DNA of 64,000 nt, taken from contig JAJZTF010000003.1 of assembly GCA_021821945.1 (NCBI GenBank), positions 131,615-195,614 of the forward strand, written 5' to 3'. This document shows positions 48,704-58,854 of this stretch, in pieces (positions within the stretch are counted from its first letter, which is position 1; every line of letters begins with the position of its first letter). The notes under the pieces were generated by a model that made no database searches, was not told the DNA's origin, and saw only the letters and a program-made list of their open reading frames with translations. The translations under genes and the position numbers were made by a program. This DNA comes from Pseudomonadota bacterium (lineage in GTDB: Bacteria > Pseudomonadota > Gammaproteobacteria > Burkholderiales > Gallionellaceae).

Positions 48704-51518
48704 ACAGAAAGATTTTGGCACACCGGAACGCATCGCCGATGAGGATGTCACGCTCGAAATCGACGGCATGAAGGTGAGCGTGCCTAGGGGCACTTCCATC
48801 ATGAGGGCCGCGGGGATGTGCGACGTGAACGTACCCAGGCTTTGCGCGACGGACAGCCTTGAGCCCTTCGGCTCATGCCGGCTTTGTCTTGTCGAGATAG
48901 AGGGAAGGCGGGGCTATCCCGCCTCATGTACCACGCCGGTCGAGCCGGGCATGAAGGTTCACACCCAGTCTGCAAAGCTTCAGGCATTGCGCCGTGGCGT
49001 GATGGAGCTCTACATCTCCGACCACCCCCTGGACTGCCTCACCTGCTCCGCGAACGGGGACTGCGAGCTTCAGGACATGGCCGGCAAGGTGGGCTTGCGC
49101 GAGGTGCGCTACGGTTTCGAGGGCAGGAACCATCTGGCTGAAAGCCGAGACGAATCCAATCCCTATTTCGCATACGACCCTGCCAAGTGCATCGTCTGCA
49201 ACCGCTGCGTGAGGGCCTGCGAGGAGATACAGGGCACCTATGCGCTGACGATCATCGGGCGTGGATTCGATTCCCGCGTGTCTGCAGGAAAGAGCTTCAT
49301 GGAGTCCGATTGCGTCTCCTGCGGCGCCTGCGTGCAGGCTTGTCCCACCGCGACGCTCCAGGAAAAGTCCGTGACGGAGATGGGGCTTCCCGAACATGGT
49401 GTCGTCACGACCTGCGCCTATTGCGGCGTGGGATGCGCGTTCATAGCCGAAATGAAGGGCGAGGAAGTGGTGCGCATGGTTCCCTACAAGCACGGCCAGG
49501 CGAACGAGGGGCACTCCTGCGTGAAGGGGCGCTTCGCTTGGGGTTATGCGACGCACCAGGACCGCATCCTGAAGCCCATGATCAGAAGCAGGATCACCGA
49601 TCCATGGCGGGAGGTGAGCTGGGACGAGGCGCTGGACTACGCGGCGTCAGAGTTCAGGCGCATCCAGGAGAAGCACGGCAAGAACTCGATAGGCGGCATC
49701 GTGTCATCGCGCTGCACCAACGAAGAAGGCTACCTCGTGCAGAAGCTGGTGCGCGCCGCATTCGGCAACAACAATGTCGACACCTGCGCGCGTGTCTGCC
49801 ATTCCCCGACGGGCTATGGACTGAAGCAGACCCTGGGCGAGTCTGCGGGAACCCAGACCTTCAAGTCCGTCGAGGACAGCGACGTGATCATGGTGATAGG
49901 GGCGAATCCCACCGATGCGCACCCGGTTTTCGCATCGCGCATGAAGAAGCGCCTGAAGGCCGGCGCAAGGCTCATCGTGATCGATCCGCGCAAGATAGAG
50001 CTCGTGGATGCGCCGCATGTGAAGGCGGACTTCCATCTGCCGCTGAAGCCCGGCACCAATGTGGCGATGCTCTCCGCCATCGCCCATGTGATCGCAACCG
50101 AAGGCCTGATGGATATGGAATTCATCAGGCAGCGCTGCGAGGAGAAGGCCTTTTTGCAATGGCGCGACTTCGTTTCGCTTCCCGAGAATTCCCCCGAGGC
50201 GATGGAGGAGGTCACGGGGGTTCCGGCAAGCCTCGTGAGGGGGGCGGCGAGGCTTTATGCGACGGGAGGCAATGCGGCGATCTACTACGGCCTGGGCGTG
50301 ACAGAACACGCACAGGGATCGACCGCGGTGATGGCGATCGCGAACCTCGCGATGGCGACCGGCAACATCGGAAGGAGCGGAGTCGGGGTCAATCCCCTGA
50401 GGGGCCAGAACAACGTGCAGGGCTCCTGTGACATGGGTTCCTTCCCGCACGAACTGCCGGGATACCGCCATGTGTCCGATCCCGCCACCCGCGATCTCTT
50501 CGAGCATGCATGGGGAGTGCATGTCCAGCAGGAACCCGGCCTGCGCATCCCGAACATGTTCGATGCGGCGCTGGACGGCAGCTTCAAGGGGCTCTACTGC
50601 CAGGGAGAAGACATCGTCCAGTCCGACCCCAACACCAGGCATGTCGCAGAGGCGCTCTCCTCGATGGAATGCATCGTGGTTCAGGACATCTTCCTCAATG
50701 AAACGACGCTGTATGCGCATGTGTTCCTGCCGGGTTCGTCCTTCCTCGAGAAGGACGGCACCTTCACCAACGCCGAGCGGCGCATCTCGCGCGTGCGCAA
50801 GGTGATGCAGCCCAAGGCGGGTTTTGCCGACTGGGAAGTGACCATCGAGCTCTCCAAGCGGCTTGGCTATCCGATGGACTACCGCCATCCATCGGAGATC
50901 ATGGACGAGATCGCAAGGCTTACGCCGACTTTCCACGGCGTGAGCTACGAGAAGCTCGACCGCTTGGGCAGCATACAGTGGCCATGCAACGAGGAGGCGC
51001 CTTCCGGCACGCCCATCATGCATGTGGATCATTTTGTCAGAGGAAAGGGCAAGTTCATCGTCACGAAGTATGTCGCAACAGACGAGAAGGTCACGAAGAG
51101 ATTCCCGCTGATCCTGACGACTGGACGCATCCTCTCCCAGTACAACGTGGGTGCGCAGACGAGGCGAACGGAGAACGTGCAGTGGCACGAGGAGGACGTG
51201 CTCGAGATCCATCCGCACGATGCGGAGGAGAGGGGCATCGCCGACAACGGCTGGGTAAAGATACAGAGCCGCTCGGGCGAGACCGTGCTGCGCGCGAAGA
51301 TTTCCGAGCGCATGCAGCCAGGCGTTGTCTACACGACCTTCCATTTCCCGGAGTCGGGGGCGAATGTGATCACCACGGAGAACTCGGACTGGGCGACCAA
51401 TTGCCCGGAATACAAGGTGACGGCGGTGGAGGTGAAACCCGCCACCGAACCCTCCTCCTGGCAAAAGTCGTATGCCCGCTTCAGAAAGGCGCAGCATGAA
51501 CTGCTCGCATCGTCCTGA
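48696..51518 (+). CDS. fdsA: NAD-dependent formate dehydrogenase, alpha (molybdenum) subunit
   Basis: The 940-residue catalytic subunit. An N-terminal [2Fe-2S] ferredoxin domain (C-x10-C-x2-C around LCATDSLEPFGSCRLC), the NuoG-like HxxxCxxC region (SDHPLDCLTC), two [4Fe-4S] motifs (CIVCNRCVRAC, CVSCGACVQAC) and a further CAYCGVGC cluster precede the bis-MGD domain. The metal ligand is Cys368 (not Sec) in TCARVCHSPTGYG, with the partner His369. LRGQNNVQGSCDMG and the C-terminal MopB_CT domain are present. The ATG at 48696 has AGGAGAAAG before it. It oxidises formate to CO2. Confidence 0.96.
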   Translation: MLEQKDFGTPERIADEDVTLEIDGMKVSVPRGTSIMRAAGMCDVNVPRLCATDSLEPFGSCRLCLVEIEGRRGYPASCTTPVEPGMKVHTQSAKLQALRRGVMELYISDHPLDCLTCSANGDCELQDMAGKVGLREVRYGFEGRNHLAESRDESNPYFAYDPAKCIVCNRCVRACEEIQGTYALTIIGRGFDSRVSAGKSFMESDCVSCGACVQACPTATLQEKSVTEMGLPEHGVVTTCAYCGVGCAFIAEMKGEEVVRMVPYKHGQANEGHSCVKGRFAWGYATHQDRILKPMIRSRITDPWREVSWDEALDYAASEFRRIQEKHGKNSIGGIVSSRCTNEEGYLVQKLVRAAFGNNNVDTCARVCHSPTGYGLKQTLGESAGTQTFKSVEDSDVIMVIGANPTDAHPVFASRMKKRLKAGARLIVIDPRKIELVDAPHVKADFHLPLKPGTNVAMLSAIAHVIATEGLMDMEFIRQRCEEKAFLQWRDFVSLPENSPEAMEEVTGVPASLVRGAARLYATGGNAAIYYGLGVTEHAQGSTAVMAIANLAMATGNIGRSGVGVNPLRGQNNVQGSCDMGSFPHELPGYRHVSDPATRDLFEHAWGVHVQQEPGLRIPNMFDAALDGSFKGLYCQGEDIVQSDPNTRHVAEALSSMECIVVQDIFLNETTLYAHVFLPGSSFLEKDGTFTNAERRISRVRKVMQPKAGFADWEVTIELSKRLGYPMDYRHPSEIMDEIARLTPTFHGVSYEKLDRLGSIQWPCNEEAPSGTPIMHVDHFVRGKGKFIVTKYVATDEKVTKRFPLILTTGRILSQYNVGAQTRRTENVQWHEEDVLEIHPHDAEERGIADNGWVKIQSRSGETVLRAKISERMQPGVVYTTFHFPESGANVITTENSDWATNCPEYKVTAVEVKPATEPSSWQKSYARFRKAQHELLASS

Positions 51519-52323
51519 GCCAGAACCCGTCCCTGTGGTTTCCCGCAGCATCCTGCGCTGGAAAGATTCGCACTGGGCGGAAGAACAGGATCAACTTGCG
51601 GTAGAATTGCCGGTTGCGCTGGAATTCAACGGCATCTCGCATGCGGTGATGCTGGCCACACCGGATGAACTGGAAAGTTTTGCACTCGGATTTTCATTGA
51701 GCGAAGGGATAGTGGATCGGCGGCAGGATTTTCGCGGGGCGGAAATAGAAGCGAGCGAGGCAGGCATCACCGTGAAATGCGAAATATCGGCTCCCGCCTT
51801 CATGCGCATGAAGGAACGCAGGCGCAACCTGGCAGGCCGGACGGGATGCGGGCTCTGCGGCGTGGAAAGCCTGGGCCAGGTATTGAGGCCATTGCCTTTC
51901 GTCGATCATGGGGCTTTCATTTCCGTGCCGGCGATACATGCCGCATTGCAGGCTTTATCGGGCATGCAGCCTCTTTCCAGCCTCACCGGCGGCATGCATG
52001 GCGCCGCATGGAGCGATACGCAAGGCTTGCTGCAGGATCTCTGCGAGGATGTGGGTAGGCACAATGCGCTGGACAAACTGATAGGAAAGAGGGCGGGAAA
52101 GGGATTGGGATTCGACAACGGTTTTCTTCTGATCACGAGCCGGGCGAGTGTGGAGATGGTGCAGAAGGCGCTGACGGTGGGAATCTCCTGCATGGTCGCG
52201 ATATCCGCGCCGACCTCCCTCGCAGTGAAGATCGCCGAAGCCTCCGGCATGACGCTGATCGCATTCGCAAGGGGCAGGGATTTCGTGGCCTATGCGCATG
52301 CCGGCAGGATAAGGGAGGCGTGA
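51496..52323 (+). CDS. fdhD: Formate dehydrogenase sulfurtransferase FdhD
   Basis: A 275-residue accessory protein needed to sulfurate the Mo cofactor. The conserved cysteine pair lies in GRTGCGLCG (C118, C121). SSLTGGMHGAAW, EDVGRHNALDKLIG and SRASVEMVQKAL are FdhD signatures. It overlaps the fdsA end by 23 bp and abuts fdsD, so the maturation factor is made with its target. Confidence 0.94.
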   Translation: MNCSHRPEPEPVPVVSRSILRWKDSHWAEEQDQLAVELPVALEFNGISHAVMLATPDELESFALGFSLSEGIVDRRQDFRGAEIEASEAGITVKCEISAPAFMRMKERRRNLAGRTGCGLCGVESLGQVLRPLPFVDHGAFISVPAIHAALQALSGMQPLSSLTGGMHGAAWSDTQGLLQDLCEDVGRHNALDKLIGKRAGKGLGFDNGFLLITSRASVEMVQKALTVGISCMVAISAPTSLAVKIAEASGMTLIAFARGRDFVAYAHAGRIREA

Positions 52324-52557
52324 ATGGACATGCAGAATCTGATACACATGGCCAACCAGATAGGCGACTTCTTCGAGACGATCCCGGACCACGAGGAGTC
52401 GCTCTCCGGTATCGCCAATCATCTCCAGCGCTTCTGGGAGCCGCGCATGCGCATGCAGCTTCTGGAGCATGTGGATGCAAGAAACGGCGAAGGGCTCAAA
52501 CCCGTCGTGCTGGAAGCCCTGCGCATCCATCGCGGCGATCTGATCGCACATCACTAG
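52324..52557 (+). CDS. fdsD: NAD-dependent formate dehydrogenase, delta subunit
   Basis: The 77-residue protein has the FdsD pattern: LIHMANQIGDFFETIPDHEE, IANHLQRFWEPRMRMQLL and a C-terminal LRIHRGDLIAHH. In other FDS enzymes it is a small subunit needed for full activity or assembly. It starts immediately after the fdhD stop, closing the fdsGBA-fdhD-fdsD set. Confidence 0.92.
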   Translation: MDMQNLIHMANQIGDFFETIPDHEESLSGIANHLQRFWEPRMRMQLLEHVDARNGEGLKPVVLEALRIHRGDLIAHH

Positions 52558-52626
52558 GGAGGCTGAACCGGCATACACAGGAACGCATCAAACAACAACG
52601 AATACGCAATAATCAGGGGAGAAAGA

Positions 52627-54288
52627 ATGTCTGACGCACTTGCAGAAAATTCATCAAACAAGACGTTCGCGACGAATTCATCGGGATGGCTCGCAAAGGA
52701 ACGCACGATCGCGGATGCAAATTTCAATCGCTGGCTGGTTCCTCCGGCAGCGCTCGCGTTGCATCTCTGCATAGGGATGGCTTATGGCTTTTCCGTATTC
52801 TGGCTGCCGATGACCAAGGTTCTGAATGATGCGCCGTCCACCTGCCAGAATCAGTCATGGATGGCAGAGCTCCTGACGACAGAGTGCAACTGGACCGTGC
52901 CCATGGTCAGCCTCACCTTCACGCTCTTCATCTTCATGCTCGGCGTTTCCGCCGCGCTTTGGGGTGGATGGCTAGAGCACGCAGGCCCCCGCAAGTCGGG
53001 CTTCATCTCGGCAGTGTGCTGGGGGGGCGGCATGGTGCTGGGCGGAATAGGCGTGATGATGCATCAGCTCTGGCTGGTCTGGCTGGGCTGCGGAATACTG
53101 GGTGGGATAGGGCAGGGGCTGGGCTACATCACGCCCGTTTCCACGCTGATCAAGTGGTTCCCGGACCGCCGCGGCATGGCGACAGGCATGGCCATCATGG
53201 GATATGGCGGGGGAGCGATGATAGGCGCGCCCATAGCGGTTGCGCTGATGAAGCACTTCGAAGCGTCAGGCCAGAGCGTCGCATACACCCTGATCTCGAT
53301 GGGGCTGCTCTATTTCCTCATCATGACCATGGGCGCGATGGGATTTCGTGTTGCGCCTGCAGGCTGGGCTCCGGAGGGCTGGTCGCCCGAGGCTGCAAAA
53401 TCAAAGGCGATGGTCACGAGCAGGCACGTGCACCTTTCCCGCGCATGGAAGACGCCGCAGTTCTGGCTGATCTGGTGTGTGCTCTGCTTGAACGTGAGCG
53501 CAGGCATAGGCGTGATCGGCATGGCATCCCCGATGCTCCAGGACATCTTCGGCCCGCTTCTGGTCGGCGCTTCCAGCATGGACACCATCACCGCGGAGCA
53601 GAAGGCGGCGATTGCGGCCGCCGCCGCCGGTCTTGTGGGGCTAATCAGCCTGTTCAACAGCGTGGGCAGGTTCTTCTGGGCTTCGGTGTCGGACTGGATT
53701 GGGCGCAAGAACACCTACTACACCTTCTTTGCCCTTGGGATTGCGCTCTATTGCCTGATGCCTGTCTTTGGGCACATGGGTGCGGCAGGTCTCTTCGTGC
53801 TCACGGTCTGCGTGATTCTCACGATGTATGGCGGGGGCTTCGCGACCGTTCCTGCCTATCTTGCTGACATCTTCGGCACGCAGATGGTGGGGGCGATACA
53901 CGGCAGGCTGCTCACCGCGTGGTCTGCCGCAGGCATCATAGGTCCGGTGCTGATCTCTAACCTTCGAGAGGCGCAGCTCAATGCCGGCGTCCCCAAGAAC
54001 CTGGTCTATGACCACACCATGTACATCCTCGCAGGGCTTCTGGCCGTCGGTTTCGTCTGCAACATGCTGGTGAGACCCGTGGACGAGAAGCATTTCATGA
54101 ACGAAGAGGAGCTTGCGAGGGAGCAGGCACTTGCCCATCAGGCCCATGTCGCCGCCAAGGATGCGACGGCGGCAGCAAGGGGAAGCTTCGGTGCGAGGGG
54201 AGTGCTGGCATGGCTTGCGGTCGGCGTGCCTTTCTCGATAGGCGTATGGATCGCGCTTGGCAAGGCGATGGTGCTGTTCTCGCATTGA
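52627..54288 (+). CDS. OFA family MFS transporter (oxalate/formate type)
   Basis: A 553-residue membrane protein with 12 predicted helices plus a C-terminal extra helix. FPDRRGMATGMAIMGYGGGAMIGAPI and the AYLADIFG motif are OFA-family blocks. It carries an insert between helices 1 and 2 (NDAPSTCQNQSWMAELLTTECN), probably periplasmic, with two Cys that could form a disulfide. Its location directly after the fds operon, 69 bp downstream with its own strong RBS, suggests formate (or oxalate/formate) uptake feeding the dehydrogenase. Exact substrate is inferred from context. Confidence 0.88.
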   Translation: MSDALAENSSNKTFATNSSGWLAKERTIADANFNRWLVPPAALALHLCIGMAYGFSVFWLPMTKVLNDAPSTCQNQSWMAELLTTECNWTVPMVSLTFTLFIFMLGVSAALWGGWLEHAGPRKSGFISAVCWGGGMVLGGIGVMMHQLWLVWLGCGILGGIGQGLGYITPVSTLIKWFPDRRGMATGMAIMGYGGGAMIGAPIAVALMKHFEASGQSVAYTLISMGLLYFLIMTMGAMGFRVAPAGWAPEGWSPEAAKSKAMVTSRHVHLSRAWKTPQFWLIWCVLCLNVSAGIGVIGMASPMLQDIFGPLLVGASSMDTITAEQKAAIAAAAAGLVGLISLFNSVGRFFWASVSDWIGRKNTYYTFFALGIALYCLMPVFGHMGAAGLFVLTVCVILTMYGGGFATVPAYLADIFGTQMVGAIHGRLLTAWSAAGIIGPVLISNLREAQLNAGVPKNLVYDHTMYILAGLLAVGFVCNMLVRPVDEKHFMNEEELAREQALAHQAHVAAKDATAAARGSFGARGVLAWLAVGVPFSIGVWIALGKAMVLFSH

Positions 54289-54305
54289 GTCAGGCCCTAG
54301 CCGGG

Positions 54306-56843
54306 CTAGACGAGCTTCTTCAGCTGATAGAGTCTTTCCAGGGCCTGCTTTGGGCTTAACTCATCCGGATCAAGGCCGCGCAGGGCCTCAAGCAGTGCTT
54401 CATGAGTCTCGCGCGGTTCTTCATGGATCTGGTCGAACAGATCCCCCTGGGGATTCATCGAGGCGGCGTTCTGCTCCAGCAGGCGCAGCTGTTTCTTCGC
54501 CAGTCTGATGACTTCAAGGGGCACGCCGGCAAGGGCCGCGACCTGCAGACCGTAGCTCTGGCTTGCAGCACCTTCGTTCACGGCATGCAAAAAGACGATG
54601 CTGTGCTGGTGCTCGATCGCCGAGAGGTGCACGTTGGAGAGCTCCGGATACTGCTCCGCAAGCCTCGTGAGCTCGAAGTAATGAGTCGAGAACAGCGTAT
54701 AGCTTTCGTTCTTCTCGACAAGGTGGCAGGCGATCGCATGGGCAAGCGCCAGGCCGTCGAACGTCGATGTGCCGCGCCCGATCTCGTCCACTAGGACGAG
54801 GCTTTTTTTCGTCGCGTTGTTGAGGATGTTGGCGGCCTCCGTCATCTCGACCATGAAGGTCGAGCGTCCGCTGGCCAAATCGTCGGATGCGCCGATGCGC
54901 GTGAATATCTGGTCTATCTCCGCAATCCTCGCCTCTCTTGCGGGAACGAAGCAGCCGACATGGGAGAGCAGCGCGATGATCGCGACCTGGCGCATGTAGG
55001 TCGATTTTCCCCCCATGTTGGGCCCCGTGATCATCAGCATGCGCCTATCGCCGGAAAGCCTGGTGTCGTTGGGCGTGAAGCGCTCGACCTGGGCTTCGAC
55101 GACTGGGTGCCGCCCCTCAACGATATATATCGTTTCATCTTCGGAAAATTGCGGCGAGCAGAAGTTCAGCGTCTGGGCGCGTTCGCTGAATGTCGCGAGC
55201 ACGTCCGTCTCGGCGATTGCAAAAGCGATGCTCTGCAGCCTTGGCACAAACGCGGAGAGGTTCTCGAGAAGCTGGTCGTAGAGAAACTTTTCTCTTGCGA
55301 GCGCGCGGTCGTTCGCCGAGAGCGCCTTGTCCTCGAAGGCCTTGAGCTCGGGCGTGATGTAGCGCTCGGCGTTCTTGAGCGTCTGGCGGCGGCGGTAGTC
55401 CTCCGGCACATTAGCGCTCTGGGCGGCCGAGACCTCGATGTAGAAACCGTGTACACGGTTATATTCCACCTTCAAAGTCGAAATGCCGGTGCGGCTGCGC
55501 TCGCGATTCTCGAGGGCCAGCAGGAAGTCCCCGCAATTGTTCTGGATTCCCCTTAGCTCGTCTAGCTCGGCGTCCATGCCGTCGGCGATCACTCCCCCCT
55601 CGCGGAGCACTGCAGAAGGCTCTTCGCGCAGGGACCGCACGAGCATGGAAACAAGGTCTTGATCCGCCTGCAGGTCTGCGGACAGCTTTTGCAGGTGCGG
55701 CGAATCGCAGGAGGACAGCTCCGCCCGAAGCTCTGGCAGCGCAAGCAGCGTGTCCCTGAGGCCGGAAAGATCCCTGGGTCTCGCGCTTTTCAGCGCGATC
55801 CTGGCGGTGATGCGTTCGACGTCAACGCAGGGTTTCAAGCATTCATGCACCCTTTTGTAGCGGTCCGTCAGTTTTTCCACCGCATCCAGCCTCATGCGCA
55901 GCGCATTGCGGTCTCTCAGCGGGTGGTGCAGGATGTGGGCGAGCCGGCGGCTGCCCATGTTGGTGGAGCAGGTGTCTAGCAACGAGAGCAGGGTGGGGGA
56001 TGGCTCGCCTTTCAGCGTCTGCGTGATTTCGAGATTGCGGCGAGTCGCGGCATCCATACGGACATAACGGTCTGCGCTGTATACCTGAAGGCCCCTTATG
56101 TGGCTCATCGCCTGCCCCTGGGTCAGCCTGGCATATCCCAGCAGGGCGCCTGCGGCCTTGAGTCCGGCCGTGAATTCGTCGCAGCCGAATCCGGCAAGGT
56201 CCATCGTCGCAAACTGCTGGCATAGAAGACGCCTGGCCGCATCAAGATCGAAATGCCAGGCCGGAAGCCGCTTCAAAGCCGGGTGGTCCATTCCGGGCAG
56301 GCTCGCATCCTCGGCGAGCAGTATCTCGGAAGGATGCAGCCGCTCGAGTTCTGCGGCAAGGTGCCCGGGCGCCGTCTCGCAGACCTGGAACTGCCCCGAC
56401 GCGAGATTCAGCCAGGCAAGCCCGAGCGTTTCGCCTTCCTCATGCATGCAAAGCAGGAGGCTTTCCTGTTTCTCGTCGAGCAGCGCGGAATCGGTGACGG
56501 TTCCGGGGGTTACGATGCGCACGACCTTGCGCTCGACAGGCCCCTTGCTCGCTGCAGGATCGCCGATCTGCTCGCAGATTGCGACAGACACGCCGAATTT
56601 CACGAGGCGCGCGAGATACTGATCCGCCGCATGATGGGGTATCCCCGCCATCCTGATGGGCTGTCCGTTGGATGTCCCGCGCTGGGTCAGCGTGATGTCC
56701 AGGAGCTTTGCGGCGCGCACCGCGTCTTCAAAGAACAGCTCGTAAAAATCCCCCATCCGGTAGAAAAGCAGTTCGTCGGGATGCGCTGCCTTGATGCGCA
56801 GATACTGCTGCATCATCGGGGTGTGTCTTTCTGTGTTGCTCAT
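54306..56843 (-). CDS. mutS: DNA mismatch repair protein MutS
   Basis: The 845-residue MutS has the mismatch-reading [13 protein letters not shown] (F-x-E motif, N-terminal), the clamp and lever regions, and the ABC ATPase with Walker [14 protein letters not shown] (about 607-619), Walker [14 protein letters not shown] and the C-terminal helix-turn-helix. The ATG at 56843 (MSNTERHTP) matches the family; the frame is open upstream to 57005 without support. It is convergent with the OFA gene. No mutL is nearby. Confidence 0.97.
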   Translation of the reverse strand: MSNTERHTPMMQQYLRIKAAHPDELLFYRMGDFYELFFEDAVRAAKLLDITLTQRGTSNGQPIRMAGIPHHAADQYLARLVKFGVSVAICEQIGDPAASKGPVERKVVRIVTPGTVTDSALLDEKQESLLLCMHEEGETLGLAWLNLASGQFQVCETAPGHLAAELERLHPSEILLAEDASLPGMDHPALKRLPAWHFDLDAARRLLCQQFATMDLAGFGCDEFTAGLKAAGALLGYARLTQGQAMSHIRGLQVYSADRYVRMDAATRRNLEITQTLKGEPSPTLLSLLDTCSTNMGSRRLAHILHHPLRDRNALRMRLDAVEKLTDRYKRVHECLKPCVDVERITARIALKSARPRDLSGLRDTLLALPELRAELSSCDSPHLQKLSADLQADQDLVSMLVRSLREEPSAVLREGGVIADGMDAELDELRGIQNNCGDFLLALENRERSRTGISTLKVEYNRVHGFYIEVSAAQSANVPEDYRRRQTLKNAERYITPELKAFEDKALSANDRALAREKFLYDQLLENLSAFVPRLQSIAFAIAETDVLATFSERAQTLNFCSPQFSEDETIYIVEGRHPVVEAQVERFTPNDTRLSGDRRMLMITGPNMGGKSTYMRQVAIIALLSHVGCFVPAREARIAEIDQIFTRIGASDDLASGRSTFMVEMTEAANILNNATKKSLVLVDEIGRGTSTFDGLALAHAIACHLVEKNESYTLFSTHYFELTRLAEQYPELSNVHLSAIEHQHSIVFLHAVNEGAASQSYGLQVAALAGVPLEVIRLAKKQLRLLEQNAASMNPQGDLFDQIHEEPRETHEALLEALRGLDPDELSPKQALERLYQLKKLV

Positions 56844-57023
56844 CGTTCTTTGTAGAGGCGGAAACGGGCAGGGCGGTTGGGCTGCAGATACTACGCAACG
56901 CAACCCAATTATGCAACGGTTCGCGCCCCAGCCCGATCCTGTACCAGGGGATGCATGAATCCCTTCAGGAGGTCCATCCCTCCGCAGGAAAGAGGCGGCA
57001 ATCAACTTGCAGCCGCTTGCAAC

Positions 57024-58031
57024 TCACAGCATGTCTTCGACAAAATGCTCATAAGCGCGCGTGCTGACGATATGCGAACCGTCGCAATTGAACTGCATCT
57101 GGATGGCATCCTTGACGATGTTGATCGTCGCACTGCGCGCGTAAAAATTCGGAACCTTGCGTAGCCTTGGCAACTCCGCAATGATTTTGGGAATCTCTCC
57201 AGCGGGCAATGGTTGCCATTTGTCAAAGTAACTGGAAAAACCGAACTTCAGGTGTTCGGGCAGCTCCTTGAAAAACCCATCCTTTCCGCTTGTCTGGTAC
57301 ATGCGCCGTATCATTTCCGCCTTGCGGCCATAATCGATTTCGGGAAAGTGGCGCGCAACATAGGAGGAGTCGAGCAGGCGCAGGGCCGGGTGGAATTCCT
57401 CGGAAAAAGGATCGAGCACGGTAGACACCCTGATCTCGCCGTTGTTGAAGCCGATCATGATGCGATAAGCGGTGCGGTTGACCAGCAAATCCACAAAGCA
57501 CTCGGTCAGCACCTCCAGATTCTTGTCCACCACGCTTTCGTAGCGCGGCCGCTCCATCGCTGAAAAGCGCATGGAGGCATCGCCCTTGATGCTGACATGC
57601 ATGTCGTGTTTGCCATAACCCGTGGTGTTGAGCATTTTTTCTTCCAGCACCAGTTTCTCGTTCCTGGCATTCACCACCGTATGGATGATGCGGTTGATTT
57701 CAGGTTCCTGCGCCAGCAACGCATGGAAATCCGGGGCGGAAATCCTCCCGACACGGGTGGCTTCCTTGGCCTTGGCCGAGGCGGTCCGGTAGCCCTTGTT
57801 GACCACTGCCACTTCGCCAAACCAGTCGCCTGTCCTGGCTTCCTGAATCTCCTGAATCGAATTGAATTTCTCGATGTAGAGCGATACTGCACCGCTCTCG
57901 ATGTAGTAGAGGCAATCGGCAGGGTCGCCCTCGTTGAAGATCACTTCTTCCGGGGCAATTTCAACGTTGCTGATCAACTGACGCACCCTGTCAAGCTCGC
58001 GTTCGGACAAATCCCAGAAAATCGATGCCAT
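57024..58031 (-). CDS. cNMP-binding-domain protein with an uncharacterised C-terminal domain
   Basis: A 335-residue protein. Residues 1-115 are a cyclic-nucleotide-binding domain (VIFNEGDPADCLYYIESGAVSLYIE, TGDWFGEVAVVNKGYRTASAKA), where FGEVAVV...RTASA matches the phosphate-binding cassette including the Arg. Residues 120-335 form a domain I do not recognise, with YRIMIGFNNGEIRVSTVLDPFSEEFHPALRLLD. There is no HTH. AGGAGG precedes the ATG by about 8 bases. It is near a class III cyclase at 59.5 kb, so a sensing role in the same circuit is plausible. Confidence 0.82.
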   Translation of the reverse strand: MASIFWDLSERELDRVRQLISNVEIAPEEVIFNEGDPADCLYYIESGAVSLYIEKFNSIQEIQEARTGDWFGEVAVVNKGYRTASAKAKEATRVGRISAPDFHALLAQEPEINRIIHTVVNARNEKLVLEEKMLNTTGYGKHDMHVSIKGDASMRFSAMERPRYESVVDKNLEVLTECFVDLLVNRTAYRIMIGFNNGEIRVSTVLDPFSEEFHPALRLLDSSYVARHFPEIDYGRKAEMIRRMYQTSGKDGFFKELPEHLKFGFSSYFDKWQPLPAGEIPKIIAELPRLRKVPNFYARSATINIVKDAIQMQFNCDGSHIVSTRAYEHFVEDML

Positions 58032-58239
58032 GATCAAATCCTCCTATCGTCACTCAGAAGCAGCGCGTTTGAAGTCACGGGTGGCTGCCTGCATTCGCCT
58101 GTTGGCCTGGTGATTTCCAGTTTGGGCGGCAGCAGTTGAAAAGGCCGGATTCCTAAGTGATATCTTGCGGCGCCATGTCAGGGGGGTTCGTGATTGTAGA
58201 TCTGCAGCCATGGGGTTGCATAGCCCCGCTTCGATCGGG

Positions 58240-58839
58240 TTAGCGGATGCTGATTTCGACACGCCGGTTTTTGGGTTCCGGTACGCCGTCGGCGGTCTTG
58301 ACAGCCGGATCGCGCTTGCCGCGCCCCGATATGGTGATCAGATCGGCTGGGACTCCCGTCGCTATCAGGATCTCCTGGACATCCTTGGCGCGCTCCAGAG
58401 ACAATTCGTCATTGTATTCGTCTGATCCGACGAGATCGGTGTGGCCGACGACGATGATCTCGGGAGCGCTGCGGGTTTTCAGGTCGTCCTTCAGTTTTTT
58501 CACGATGGCCCGCGATTCCGGCGTCATGATGACTTTCCCGTTGAGATAATACAGCACATATGTCGCCGCCCGCTGCGGCTGCGCATCGAGCGCCGATCCG
58601 AAACGGGCGCGCACGGTATCGGGGGTTTCCTTGTCCCGGGAGATGTCCCCGCTTCGATTTACGCTTACCGCTTCATATGGCTTGTCAATGACGCGTTCCC
58701 CGGACGCAGTCTTTACAATGACCGCACTCGGGCTTCCGTCCGCATTCGGGAGCAGCACAATCCGGTCTGGGCTGGCGCAGCCTCCGCAAGCGACAAACGC
58801 AACCAGAATCAGTATGTATCCTTTTCCCGGAAATCTCAT
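58240..58839 (-). CDS. OmpA-like lipoprotein
   Basis: A 199-residue lipoprotein with lipobox (ACGGC, Cys about 21) and a C-terminal OmpA/MotB domain: EIIVVGHTDLVGSDEYNDELSLERAKDV and GRGKRDPAV...PKNRRVEI, which bind peptidoglycan. The middle region is not recognised. It lies 15 bp after the fecR-like gene on the same strand, so both are probably one operon. It would tether the outer membrane to the cell wall. Confidence 0.87.
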   Translation of the reverse strand: MRFPGKGYILILVAFVACGGCASPDRIVLLPNADGSPSAVIVKTASGERVIDKPYEAVSVNRSGDISRDKETPDTVRARFGSALDAQPQRAATYVLYYLNGKVIMTPESRAIVKKLKDDLKTRSAPEIIVVGHTDLVGSDEYNDELSLERAKDVQEILIATGVPADLITISGRGKRDPAVKTADGVPEPKNRRVEISIR

Positions 58840-58854
58840 CGTCGTTCCGGCAGG

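Noticed and set aside
49704..51551. A 615-codon minus-strand frame opposite fdsA
   Set aside because: Shadow of the fdsA gene; no domain signature and no ribosome site, while fdsA has intact iron-sulfur and Mo motifs.
54297..54309. CTAGCC-G-GGCTAG palindrome between the OFA gene and mutS, as a terminator
   Set aside because: The loop is a single base and no T run follows on either strand; it overlaps the mutS stop region and is probably fortuitous.
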